DNA of 64,000 nucleotides from Terrisporobacter petrolearius (lineage in GTDB: Bacteria; Bacillota; Clostridia; Peptostreptococcales; Peptostreptococcaceae). Numbering within the stretch: position 1 is the first letter of the stretch; every line of letters begins with the position of its first letter. This document shows positions 45,280 through 53,615 of the stretch, piece by piece. The stretch lies in NCBI RefSeq assembly GCF_032598785.1, contig NZ_CP102984.1; one strand, written 5' to 3'. The notes under the pieces are model-generated. The model was not told the origin of the DNA and did not search any database. It saw only the letters and a list, made by a program, of their open reading frames with translations. Made by a program: the position numbers and the translations under genes.

Positions 45280-45831
45280 ATGAAAAAATTTGTTTGTACA
45301 GTATGTGGTTATATATATGAAGGAGAAGCTGCTCCAGAAGTATGTCCAGTATGTAAAGTAGGAGCTGAAAAGTTCCAAGAAATGAAAGGTGAAATGAATT
45401 GGGCTGACGAGCACAGAATAGGTGTAGCTCAAGGAGTTGACGAAGAAATAGTTGAAGGGCTTAGAGCTAACTTCACTGGAGAATGTACAGAAGTAGGAAT
45501 GTACTTAGCTATGTCAAGACAAGCTGATAGAGAAGGACATCCAGAAGTTGCAGAAGCTTACAAAAGAATAGCTTTCGAAGAAGCAGAACATGCTGCTAAA
45601 TTTGCTGAATTATTAGGTGAAGTAGTAGTTGCTGATACTAAGAAAAACTTAGAAGCTAGAGTTGAAGCTGAATATGGAGCTACTGAAGGAAAGTTAAAAA
45701 TAGCGAAGAGAGCTAAAGAATTAGGATTAGATGCAATACATGATACAGTTCATGAAATGTGTAAGGATGAAGCTAGACATGGTAAAGCATTCTTAGGGTT
45801 ATTAGAAAGATACTTTGGAAAGCAAGCTTAA
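45280..45831 (+). CDS. Reverse rubrerythrin
   Basis: A rubredoxin FeS4 domain comes first (Cys 6, 9, 22, 25). A ferritin-like diiron domain follows, with ligands in GECTEVGMYLAM, FEEAEHAAKFAELLGE and DEARHGKAFLGLLE. In normal rubrerythrin the order is opposite. Clostridial reverse rubrerythrins reduce hydrogen peroxide and act in oxygen-induced NAD(P)H oxidase chains. AGGGAGGA precedes the ATG and codon use is strongly biased, fitting high expression. It is monocistronic with a perfect terminator. Confidence 0.95.
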   Translation: MKKFVCTVCGYIYEGEAAPEVCPVCKVGAEKFQEMKGEMNWADEHRIGVAQGVDEEIVEGLRANFTGECTEVGMYLAMSRQADREGHPEVAEAYKRIAFEEAEHAAKFAELLGEVVVADTKKNLEARVEAEYGATEGKLKIAKRAKELGLDAIHDTVHEMCKDEARHGKAFLGLLERYFGKQA

Positions 45832-45853
45832 TTAATATAAAAATAATAATTTA

Positions 45854-45902
45854 AAAAAGCTGTATTACACTTAATAAAAGGTGTAATACAGCTTTTTATT
45901 TT
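45854..45902 (+). terminator. Terminator of the rubrerythrin gene
   Basis: A perfect 17-bp stem (45854-45870 with 45881-45897) ends in T-rich sequence. Confidence 0.92.
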
Positions 45903-46028
45903 AAAAATAAAATGTTTGTAACTAATAATTAAAAATCTACCTCTTACAAAGATAAATTAACCACTTACTCTAAATTCGTTTACAAAGAAATCCTAATGAC
46001 TATAATTGATAATGTGGAGAGTGAAGAT

Positions 46029-46484
46029 ATGAAAATACGAATTGAAGTTGATGAAAGAATTGAAGAAGATGAAATAATAGTTAGGTGCAGTCAATTAAAT
46101 GAAGAATTGAGTAATATTCAAAAAGCAATAACTGAAATAATAGCACAAAAAACACAAATTACTTTTTATAAAGATAATGTGGAGTACTATATATCATTGG
46201 TAGAAATATTGTTCTTTGAAACTGAAGATGCCAATATTAGCGCTCATACAAGTGATAATATTTATCAGGTTAAGTACAAGCTTTATGAACTGGAAGAGAT
46301 TTTACCAAATAATTTTATGAGAATATCAAAATCTACTATATTAAATATAAATCACATTTACTCCATAACACGAAACCTAACATCGTCAAGTATCGTTGAA
46401 TTCCAAAATACACATAAACAAGTGTATGTTTCAAGACATTATTATAAACCACTAAAATTTAAGTTATTAGAAAAGAGGAGATAA
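46029..46484 (+). CDS. LytTR-domain transcription regulator without receiver
   Basis: The start at 46029 (MKIRIEVDER) has GTGGAG upstream; an in-frame start at 45996 lacks one. The 151-residue protein has a short N-terminal part and a C-terminal LytTR DNA-binding domain (YISLVEILFFETEDANISAH, YELEEILPNNFMRISKSTILN, FVSRHYYKPLK-like end). No phospho-receiver is present. Such stand-alone LytTR proteins are normally paired with a LiaF-like or DUF3021 membrane protein, as here: the next gene begins 1 nt after the stop. Confidence 0.9.
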   Translation: MKIRIEVDERIEEDEIIVRCSQLNEELSNIQKAITEIIAQKTQITFYKDNVEYYISLVEILFFETEDANISAHTSDNIYQVKYKLYELEEILPNNFMRISKSTILNINHIYSITRNLTSSSIVEFQNTHKQVYVSRHYYKPLKFKLLEKRR

Positions 46485-46485
46485 A

Positions 46486-47190
46486 ATGAAAAAAGAAAGA
46501 ATTTTTTGGGGCTTTTTACTTGTATTAGGAAGTGTTGCCTTAATAGTTAATAAACTTGGTTACTTTTCTCATATAAATGTATTTAGTGTATTATTAACAG
46601 TATTTCTTTTGGGAATTATGATAAAAAGTGCACTTAGAAGAAGCTTTCCAGGAATATTATTCCCATTAGCATTTATTTGTATTATATTTGATAATCAATT
46701 AGGTATTACAGCAATTACACCATGGACGGTGTTAATAGCAGCGGCTCTTGGCAGCTTTGGTCTATCAATGATTTTTTATAATGGTCCTAGGTGGCATAAT
46801 TATAAACATAAACATGATTGGAAATATGATGATTATGAAACCATTAATATTGAAGATGAGGGACATATAAAATTAGATACTAGTTTTGGAGGAAGTATTA
46901 AATATATTAATTCAGACAAATTTGAACAAGCAGATTTGGGTTGTAGTTTTGGTTCAATGAAGGTGTATTTTGATAATACTAAACTAAATAATGGACGTGG
47001 AGTAGTTAGAATAGATGCATCATTTTCTGGAGTAGAGTTATATATACCTAAGACTTGGACTGTGGAAAATAGGGTTAATACATCCTTTGCAGGTGTAGAT
47101 GAGAAAAACAGAAACATGGGAAATTCAGATAATATTTTAACTATAATAGGAAGTGCTAGTTTTGCAGGTATAGAAATAGTTTATGTATAA
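46486..47190 (+). CDS. LiaF-like membrane protein
   Basis: The N-terminal 100 residues hold four membrane helices (LiaF/LiaI transmembrane type). The C-terminal part (residues 125-234) is a LiaF C-terminal beta-helix with repeated D.SFGG, CSFGSMKVYFDN, DASFSGVELYIP, NTSFAGVD and ASFAGIEIVYV. LiaF restrains the cell-envelope stress regulator LiaRS in Bacillus. Here it is coupled (GAGGAG, 1-nt gap) to a LytTR regulator and probably controls its activity at the membrane. Confidence 0.87.
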   Translation: MKKERIFWGFLLVLGSVALIVNKLGYFSHINVFSVLLTVFLLGIMIKSALRRSFPGILFPLAFICIIFDNQLGITAITPWTVLIAAALGSFGLSMIFYNGPRWHNYKHKHDWKYDDYETINIEDEGHIKLDTSFGGSIKYINSDKFEQADLGCSFGSMKVYFDNTKLNNGRGVVRIDASFSGVELYIPKTWTVENRVNTSFAGVDEKNRNMGNSDNILTIIGSASFAGIEIVYV

Positions 47191-47231
47191 AAAATATAAA
47201 TAAGCTAAAGATATTTCAATAATGCACTGTA

Positions 47232-47276
47232 CCCCAATTGTTGGATCAAAATTCCAATGATTGGGGCATTTTTTAT
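47232..47276 (+). terminator. Terminator of the LytTR/LiaF operon
   Basis: CCCCAATTGTTGGA pairs with TCCAATGATTGGGG (G-U pairs included) and is followed by CATTTTTTAT. Confidence 0.85.
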
Positions 47277-47367
47277 ATAGTCAAAATATTAAAAAAATGT
47301 GATATTATTAAGAGGTGTATGTAAAAATATAAGTGTATTAAGTAATAAAGAAAAATGAGGTGAAACT

Positions 47368-48741
47368 TTGCAATACATATTTAAATTAGACAAAGAAAAC
47401 AAAATATTTTATAAGACCTTGCTTACCTTATGTATTCCAATAATAATTCAAAACTTATTATCAACTTTAATAAATATGGTGGATACAATTATGGTTGGAG
47501 GACTGGGAGAGGTATCAGTGGCAGCAATTGGTATAGCTAATCAATACTTCTTTTTATACAATATGGCTTTATCCGGAATCATAGGAGGAGCAGGATTATT
47601 TATTGCTCAATTTTTTGGGAAAAATGATAAAGAAAATATAAGAAAAATCACAGCCTTAGGAGCATTATCAGCTATAACTTTAGGAGTAATATTTGGCACA
47701 ATGGCAATTTTTTCTCCAAAGTTTATAATTCACTTCTTTTCTCTTGATGAAAGTGTAATTGAAATTGCAGTAAATTATTTTGCAATAATAGGATTTTGTT
47801 ATCCTATTATTGCAATTAGTAATGTATTTAGTATGGGATCAAGAAGTATTAGAAATCCAAAGCTTGGAATGATTTGCAGTTCTATATCCTTAGGATTAAA
47901 TATAATTCTAAACTATATATTTATATTTGGCAAATTTGGAATGCCAGCTTTAGGTGCTAGTGGTGCAGCCTTGGCAACAGTTATATCAAGAGTCGTTGAG
48001 TTAATCTTATTAGTTAGTTATGTTTATTTTATTAAAAGTGATTATGAATTAAGATTTACTTTTAAAGATATAAAATTAATCAATAAAGATTTATTTAAGG
48101 CGTTTATATCTAAAACAATGCCTGTATTTTTTAACGATGCTTTATGGGCATTTGGGACTGTGCTATATGCAGTGGCTTACTCAAAAGCAGGAACATCAGC
48201 TATTGCAGCAAGTCAAATTGCATCAAGTACAGGAAATTTCTTTATAATGACATCAGTATGTATAGCTATTGGTTCATCTATTATGATAGGAAATGAGTTG
48301 GGTGCGGACCACATAGAAAAAGCAGTTAGCTATTCAAAGAAGTTTGCAATTATAGTATCTTTGGCTGGGCTAGTCTTTGGCGGATTATTAATTTTATCAA
48401 TTCCTGTTCTTCTAAAAGTATTTAGTGTAAGCCCAGGCCTTGTACCAGATATAAGAAAGATATTTATTGTAATGGGAGTACTAATGGTATTAAAGACTTT
48501 TAACACTTTTATAATAATAGGTGTGCTTAGAAGTGGTGGAGATACAAAATATGCTTTAACTTTAGAAATGGGATGTATGTGGTTTGTATCATTACCTTTA
48601 ACATTCTTTGCTGCTTACAAAGGTCTTCCCATTTATATTTTAGTTGCTTTAACTTATACGGAGGAAATGGTAAAGTTTATATTTGGGGTACCAAGAGTAT
48701 TATCTAAGAGATGGGCAAATAATATTGTAAAAAACATATAA
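47368..48741 (+). CDS. MATE-family efflux transporter
   Basis: The 457-residue protein of twelve helices has two MatE halves (MVDTIMVGGLGEVSVAAIGIANQ and IAASQIASSTGNFFIMTSVCIAIG). It should export cationic compounds by sodium or proton antiport. The likely start is the TTG at 47368, 6 nt after GAGGTG; no ATG fits. It is monocistronic, and its terminator is not obvious before the hemolysin III promoter. Confidence 0.9.
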   Translation: MQYIFKLDKENKIFYKTLLTLCIPIIIQNLLSTLINMVDTIMVGGLGEVSVAAIGIANQYFFLYNMALSGIIGGAGLFIAQFFGKNDKENIRKITALGALSAITLGVIFGTMAIFSPKFIIHFFSLDESVIEIAVNYFAIIGFCYPIIAISNVFSMGSRSIRNPKLGMICSSISLGLNIILNYIFIFGKFGMPALGASGAALATVISRVVELILLVSYVYFIKSDYELRFTFKDIKLINKDLFKAFISKTMPVFFNDALWAFGTVLYAVAYSKAGTSAIAASQIASSTGNFFIMTSVCIAIGSSIMIGNELGADHIEKAVSYSKKFAIIVSLAGLVFGGLLILSIPVLLKVFSVSPGLVPDIRKIFIVMGVLMVLKTFNTFIIIGVLRSGGDTKYALTLEMGCMWFVSLPLTFFAAYKGLPIYILVALTYTEEMVKFIFGVPRVLSKRWANNIVKNI

Positions 48742-48776
48742 AATGGTTAATACAATATTAAAACTTATTTACTGAG

Positions 48777-48831
48777 TTGACTTTTCTTGTTATTAGAGTT
48801 ACAATCAAACTATTATCGGTCAACTGACCGA
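48777..48831 (+). promoter_or_regulatory. Promoter with palindromic operator for the hemolysin III gene
   Basis: TTGACT (48777-48782), 17-nt spacer, TACAAT (48800-48805), then the palindrome TCGGTCA-AC-TGACCGA (48816-48831) at the expected transcription start. The GC-rich palindrome in AT-rich DNA looks like a TetR-family operator; the repressor gene is not in view. Confidence 0.75.
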
Positions 48832-48852
48832 CAAGAAATAAGGAGGTATTTC

Positions 48853-49500
48853 ATGGGAACATATATTAGGGAACCTATTAATGGATTTACTCATTTAGGT
48901 GGAGCGATTCTTTCTTTTGTAGGTCTCTTAGCATTAGTAATAAAAACTACATTAACAAGTGCATCTGCTATAGATCTAACTGCAGTAATCATATTTGGAA
49001 TAAGTATGATTTTACTTTATGCAGCATCAGCTACATATCATTTAGTAATGGCACCAGACAAGGTAATTGCATTTTTAAGAAAATTAGATCATTCTATGAT
49101 TTTTATACTTATAGCAGGATCATATACTCCATTTTGTTTAATTGCATTAAAAGAGCACAAAGGTTGGATCTTATTTACAGTTGTTGCTACAATAGCAGTT
49201 TGTGGAGTTCTATTCAAAATGATTTGGTTTAATTGTCCTAGATGGATATCAACTTGTATATATATAGGTATGGGATGGATATCAGTATTTATGATAAAAC
49301 CACTTTATAGCTCTATACCATTTGGAGGAATACTTTTATTACTTATGGGAGGTATATTTTATACCATAGGAGCAGTAATATATGGACTTAAATCATCTGC
49401 ACTTAAATTTAGAAATTTAGGATTTCATGAGATATTTCATATATTTATTCTTTTAGGAAGTTTATGTCACTTTATCTCAGTGTTTGAATATGTAATATAA
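48853..49500 (+). CDS. Hemolysin III/YqfA-family membrane protein
   Basis: The start at 48853 (MGTYIREPINGFTHLGG) follows AGGAGGT; a longer in-frame extension to 48787 would cross the promoter and operator. The 215-residue, seven-helix protein has PAQR-type features: GFTHLGGAILSF, ATYHLVMAPDK, LRKLDHSMIFILIAGSYTPF and a final FHEIFHIFILLGSLCHF. The His, Asp and Ser residues are presumed zinc ligands, and lipid hydrolase activity is known for eukaryotic relatives. Cytolysis was reported only for a Bacillus relative. Confidence 0.88.
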   Translation: MGTYIREPINGFTHLGGAILSFVGLLALVIKTTLTSASAIDLTAVIIFGISMILLYAASATYHLVMAPDKVIAFLRKLDHSMIFILIAGSYTPFCLIALKEHKGWILFTVVATIAVCGVLFKMIWFNCPRWISTCIYIGMGWISVFMIKPLYSSIPFGGILLLLMGGIFYTIGAVIYGLKSSALKFRNLGFHEIFHIFILLGSLCHFISVFEYVI

Positions 49501-49506
49501 AACTAT

Positions 49507-49546
49507 AATCACCCACTCTATTTATTAGGATGGGTGATTTTTATTT
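49507..49546 (+). terminator. Terminator of the hemolysin III gene
   Basis: AATCACCCA (49507-49515) pairs with TGGGTGATT (49531-49539), followed by TTTATTTT. Confidence 0.85.
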
Positions 49547-49648
49547 TGAAAATTTGCAAATAAATATGAATGAAATATAAAAATAATAAAAAGATTATAT
49601 GGATAAAAATAGTATATAATATAGTCAATATGTAATAAGGGGGATATT

Positions 49649-50581
49649 ATGTTAAAAGATATAAATGTAAAAATAAACCAAATAAAGGAGCAGGTTGCGG
49701 AGAAAAAAGTATTAGAAGAAAAACTTGATAATTTGAATAAAGAAATTTCTATGTATGAGTGTGAATTGAGAGATTTAGAAGAAATGTTAAATAAGGAGTT
49801 ACATGATGTAGAGAAATTAAAGAAGGTATCTTTATCAAGTATTATATGTACAATTACGAGAAATAAAAAAGAAAAGATTGAAAAAGAAGAAAAGGAATAT
49901 TTAATAGCAAAATTTAAATATGATGACTGCTTTTCTAGAGTTGCTTCAGCGAAAAACAGCAAATTAAGAATAGAGGATAGATTAAACTCATTAGCGAATT
50001 GCGAAAATAGGTATGCTGAATTATTAGATACAAAATTAGCTCTAATAAATATATATGGAGATGCAAATGAGAAAAATAGAATTCTAAACATGGAAAAAGA
50101 ATTGGACAATTGTTTTAAAGAGCTTAAGGAAGTGGAAGAATCTATAGAAGTTGGAAATACTTTATATGAAGAACTTTCATATACAAAAGAGATATTACAG
50201 TCTGCAAAAAACTGGGGAACTATTGATTTACTTGGAGGAGACTTTATTTCTTCCATAGCAAAGCATGAAAAAGTTGACCAAGCTCAAAATCAGTTTAGAA
50301 GAATTTCAAGTTTGTTATCTAATTTTAATAAGGAATTAAAAGATGTTAATATAAATAGCTTAAATTTTTCTAATACCATGAAAACTTTTGATATATTTTT
50401 TGATAATATATTTACAGATATATCTGTAAACAGTCAGATAAGTAATTCTTATGAAGATATTTGTAAATTACAAAGAAATGTTGATATTATTCTAAAAAAA
50501 TTAAAAGATAGCAAAGTCAGTTTACATGAAATTATAGATGACAAAAAAGATGAATATGATAAATTTATAAATAGTCTTTAA
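49649..50581 (+). CDS. Coiled-coil hypothetical protein, 310 aa
   Basis: Residues 1-75 and 125-170 are heptad-rich, highly charged coiled coils. Between them lies a short hydrophobic patch (LSSIICTI), and after them the segment WGTIDLLGGDFISSIAKHEK, which looks like a conserved core. The C-terminal third is again helical. It has no signal peptide. I recognise the general type, found in several Firmicutes, but not a function. AAGGGGG precedes the ATG, and it is monocistronic. Confidence 0.65.
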   Translation: MLKDINVKINQIKEQVAEKKVLEEKLDNLNKEISMYECELRDLEEMLNKELHDVEKLKKVSLSSIICTITRNKKEKIEKEEKEYLIAKFKYDDCFSRVASAKNSKLRIEDRLNSLANCENRYAELLDTKLALINIYGDANEKNRILNMEKELDNCFKELKEVEESIEVGNTLYEELSYTKEILQSAKNWGTIDLLGGDFISSIAKHEKVDQAQNQFRRISSLLSNFNKELKDVNINSLNFSNTMKTFDIFFDNIFTDISVNSQISNSYEDICKLQRNVDIILKKLKDSKVSLHEIIDDKKDEYDKFINSL

Positions 50582-50587
50582 TCTAAA

Positions 50588-50637
50588 AAGGTATTACTAG
50601 ATGAAAATTAAAAACTTACATCTAATAATACCTTAAA
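50588..50637. terminator. Hairpin between convergent genes after the coiled-coil gene
   Basis: AAGGTATTACTAGATG pairs with CATCTAATAATACCTT (one mismatch), with modest T- and A-rich flanks. Confidence 0.65.
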
Positions 50638-50639
50638 TT

Positions 50640-51056
50640 TTATGAAATTTTGTAATCATAATTTTTTATTGATTTATTAACTATAACAACAAACCATCCT
50701 AAAGCTATACCTAAAATAGCATGGCCAAGACCTGATATATGGCTAAGAACAGCAAAATCACTATTATTAACTTGTAATATACCTCTATAAACTAATGTAG
50801 AAATTAAGTACACAAGACCTATATTGTAAGTTATAATCCATGATTTAAAACCTTTTATTTTAGATATGTTAAAGTTCTTCTCTAGTAGTAATACAATTAT
50901 AAAAAACATAAATCCAAGCATTAATGTATGTGCATGAGTTACACTTAATGAGGTCACTCCAGTGAAATTATTTATTCTTGTAAACTCTCTATAAAAAACT
51001 CCTAATGCTAATCATAAAATTAAATAAAATATTGAAATTTTAAAATATTTTTGTAT
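50640..51056 (-). pseudogene. DUF2871 membrane protein, inactivated
   Basis: The C-terminal 105 residues read TSLSVTHAHTLMLGFMFF and so on, typical of DUF2871. Upstream in the same frame the family sequence continues (LALGVFYREFTRINNFTG) but is broken by a TGA at 51014-51012. Before it comes KYFKISIFYLIL; the TGA replaces what would be Gly. The start position (51056) is ATA behind GAGGTAGGA, so the start codon also seems lost. Translation could only begin at the GTG at 50957, which lacks the first two helices. The original was about 138 residues with four helices. Confidence 0.75.
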
Positions 51057-51138
51057 ATCCTACCTCTAGCTAAATAATTAATAATATACATACCTAAAAA
51101 GATTCCCATTGAAACAAAAAGAAGTAGGATTAGTTTAT

Positions 51139-52371
51139 TTAAAATTTTAAATCAAGAGATTTGAGTCTATTATAAATTTCCTTCATAAGGCTAACTTCAT
51201 CTTCTTTGCTATAAGCCTCGTAAGTAACGGAAAGTCTTAAATAAGCGCCGCAATCATCCCAAGGAACAGTGGATATCATGGCATTATTTAAAATATAAGC
51301 AAATGCATCTTCTGCACTATTAAATACTACATCACCAGCGCTTTTAGGAATAGGGACATAAAGATAAAAACCACCTTTAGGCTTTTCCACTTTAAATCCA
51401 ACTTTCCTTAGAACATCAATCAGTAAATCAAAACGTCTAGAATATCTTTCTATATTTTCTGAAATAAATTTTTCATAGTGGTCAAGAGCAAATGAAGCAG
51501 CTTTTTGTATAGGAATAAATTGACCAGAGTCAGTGTGACCTTTAATAGTTGAATAAAGTTTAATAGTTTTAGGAGAACCCACTACAAAAGCCATTCTAAA
51601 ACCAGTCATATTAAAGCTTTTAGATAAAGAGTGAATTTCCAAACAAAGATCCATAGCACCATCAACGCTTAAAATACTTAGAGGTTTATGCCCATCATAA
51701 GTCAAAGCGCCATAAGCCATATCAGAGATTATAAAAATCTTGTTTTTCCTGCAAAAGTCAACTAAATATTCATAATACTCTTTAGTAGCAATTTGTCCAG
51801 TTGGATTGTTTGGATAATTAATATAAATAAGTTTAGCTCTTTTTAAAATATCTTTAGGAATATCTTCTAGGTCAGGGAAAAGGTTGTTTTCTTCACAAAG
51901 GGGTAAATTGTAGACTTCTCCACCTAGAAATTTAGTATAAGTACCCATAATTGGGTATCCGGGCACAGTCATTAGACAAACATCCCCTGGATTTATAAAA
52001 CCTATAGGAATCATAGCCAAAATAGATTTTGAGCCTATGCCATGCATAACATTATCACAAGTTAAATTGTCTATATGATATACGTTTTTCATAAATCTAC
52101 AAGCTGCTTCTTGAAACTCTAATATTCCATTATCTGCATAAAATCTATTTTCATTCTTATGTGATTCTCTACATAAAACATCAATAATTGAAGAGTGAGC
52201 TATTTTATCAGGTTCACCAACTCCCATATTGATAAGTGGTATATCAGGATTATTTATTTTAGCATCATTAGTCAATTTTTTTAGTTTTTCAAATTTGTAT
52301 AATCGTGTAGCTGTATTAAAGAAAGATAAATCGCCCAATCTTTCTGAAATCATACTGTCTATAAAATCCAT
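51139..52371 (-). CDS. dapL: LL-diaminopimelate aminotransferase-like PLP enzyme
   Basis: The 410-residue fold-type I aminotransferase opens with ERLGDLSFFNTATRLYKFEK and has INMGVGEPD, YPNNPTGQIA, DMAYGALTYDG and the PLP lysine in HSLSKSFNMTGFR. The sequence is closest to the DapL type, which makes LL-diaminopimelate directly from tetrahydrodipicolinate for lysine and peptidoglycan. A different amino-acid transaminase of the same subgroup remains possible. GGAGG precedes the minus-strand ATG. It stands alone, upstream of the broken DUF2871 gene. Confidence 0.72.
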   Translation of the reverse strand: MDFIDSMISERLGDLSFFNTATRLYKFEKLKKLTNDAKINNPDIPLINMGVGEPDKIAHSSIIDVLCRESHKNENRFYADNGILEFQEAACRFMKNVYHIDNLTCDNVMHGIGSKSILAMIPIGFINPGDVCLMTVPGYPIMGTYTKFLGGEVYNLPLCEENNLFPDLEDIPKDILKRAKLIYINYPNNPTGQIATKEYYEYLVDFCRKNKIFIISDMAYGALTYDGHKPLSILSVDGAMDLCLEIHSLSKSFNMTGFRMAFVVGSPKTIKLYSTIKGHTDSGQFIPIQKAASFALDHYEKFISENIERYSRRFDLLIDVLRKVGFKVEKPKGGFYLYVPIPKSAGDVVFNSAEDAFAYILNNAMISTVPWDDCGAYLRLSVTYEAYSKEDEVSLMKEIYNRLKSLDLKF

Positions 52372-52593
52372 TTTTAATCCTCCAAAAGTGTCAAGATACT
52401 TTATATTATGAAAAATTATTAAAAATGGGACGACTTTATTATTTTCGTTGATTTTTATATATAAAATTAATCACAAGTAAAGCAAGGAAAATAGTAAATA
52501 CATTATGTTATTATAAATGATACCAAATTTAATTATTTATATGTATAATATAAAAGCATCATAAAATTTAAGACGTTTAAGTGAGGATTAACC

Positions 52594-53502
52594 ATGGGAA
52601 AAAAGGATAAAGGTAAATTATTTATAATACTGGCAGTTACTGTCATACTAGGATTGACCATGTACAAGGGAGTATTAACATATAAAATTTATGACAATTA
52701 TATAAATACAGGATTATACTTTTTAACAAATGAAAAATATGAAGAAGCAATATCATCTTTTGAGAAAGCAATAAAATTTAAGAAAAATAGCACTAATGCA
52801 AGAGTTTACTTAGGAAAGACATACATATTAAATAATGAAATAAAAGAGGCAACTAAAACATTAAAAGAAGCTCAAAATATAGATGTTGATAATGAAAAAT
52901 TACTTGTGGAAATATTAGGGATTTTAACTTACATAGATGGAGATTTGGCATATGAATTTTTGAATACATTTGTAGTAGCTGTACAAAAACCTAATTTATC
53001 ACCTGCAATACAATATATAATTAATTCAGCTAATAAGCCTCCACTAAATCCAAAAGTAAATATAGAGCCAGGAAAATATGTAGATTCATTACATTTAAAA
53101 ATATTGGACGAGATAATATCTGTTGGACATAGTTACTATTATACAATAGATGGAAGTATACCTAATAAAAACTCATCTAAGTATATTGGAAAAATAGATA
53201 TATCAGAAAGTACAAATATAAAAATAATAGGATACAATAAAAATGGAGACTGTACAGATGTTGAAACTTTTAAATATATAATTGATAAAGATATAATAAA
53301 GCAGGTTAAAAAGTGTATTTCTGAAGGTCAGTCATTAATTAATAAAACTACCGTGGGAAGTGACATTGGAAATATATCTAACGAGAATAAAGAAAAACTT
53401 CAAAATACATTAAATAAAGGAAAAGACTTATTAAATAATTATTTTATTAATTATAAAGATGCAATTAATATAAAAACAGATATAGAAAGACCAGCTAGTT
53501 AA
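52594..53502 (+). CDS. TPR protein with chitobiase-C-terminal-like domain, membrane anchored
   Basis: An N-terminal helix (residues 8-27) anchors it. Two to three tetratricopeptide repeats follow (YFLTNEKYEEAISSFEKAIK, ARVYLGKTYILNNEIKEATK). Residues about 150-240 form a CHB/HEX C-terminal-like beta-sandwich (NIEPGKYVDSLHL, YYYTIDGSIPNKNSSKYIG, NIKIIGYNKNGD). The tail is helical. The organisation suggests a surface scaffold rather than an enzyme. GTGAGGA precedes the ATG. The IS110 element begins about 57 nt after its stop. Confidence 0.8.
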   Translation: MGKKDKGKLFIILAVTVILGLTMYKGVLTYKIYDNYINTGLYFLTNEKYEEAISSFEKAIKFKKNSTNARVYLGKTYILNNEIKEATKTLKEAQNIDVDNEKLLVEILGILTYIDGDLAYEFLNTFVVAVQKPNLSPAIQYIINSANKPPLNPKVNIEPGKYVDSLHLKILDEIISVGHSYYYTIDGSIPNKNSSKYIGKIDISESTNIKIIGYNKNGDCTDVETFKYIIDKDIIKQVKKCISEGQSLINKTTVGSDIGNISNENKEKLQNTLNKGKDLLNNYFINYKDAINIKTDIERPAS

Positions 53503-53615
53503 AGTCAACATATTTTATTGAATTTTATATTATGTGTTTTTAGACACAATTAATAGACTATCAAATTTCAACGAAAAATTGATGATTTACTGTGAAAATA
53601 GTTCGTAATTAGCCG

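Noticed and set aside
49525..50256. 243-codon minus-strand frame opposite the coiled-coil gene
   Set aside because: It is Ser/Phe-rich, as expected of the antisense of a Lys/Glu-rich coiled coil; no start signal. The plus-strand gene has a ribosome site and a terminator.
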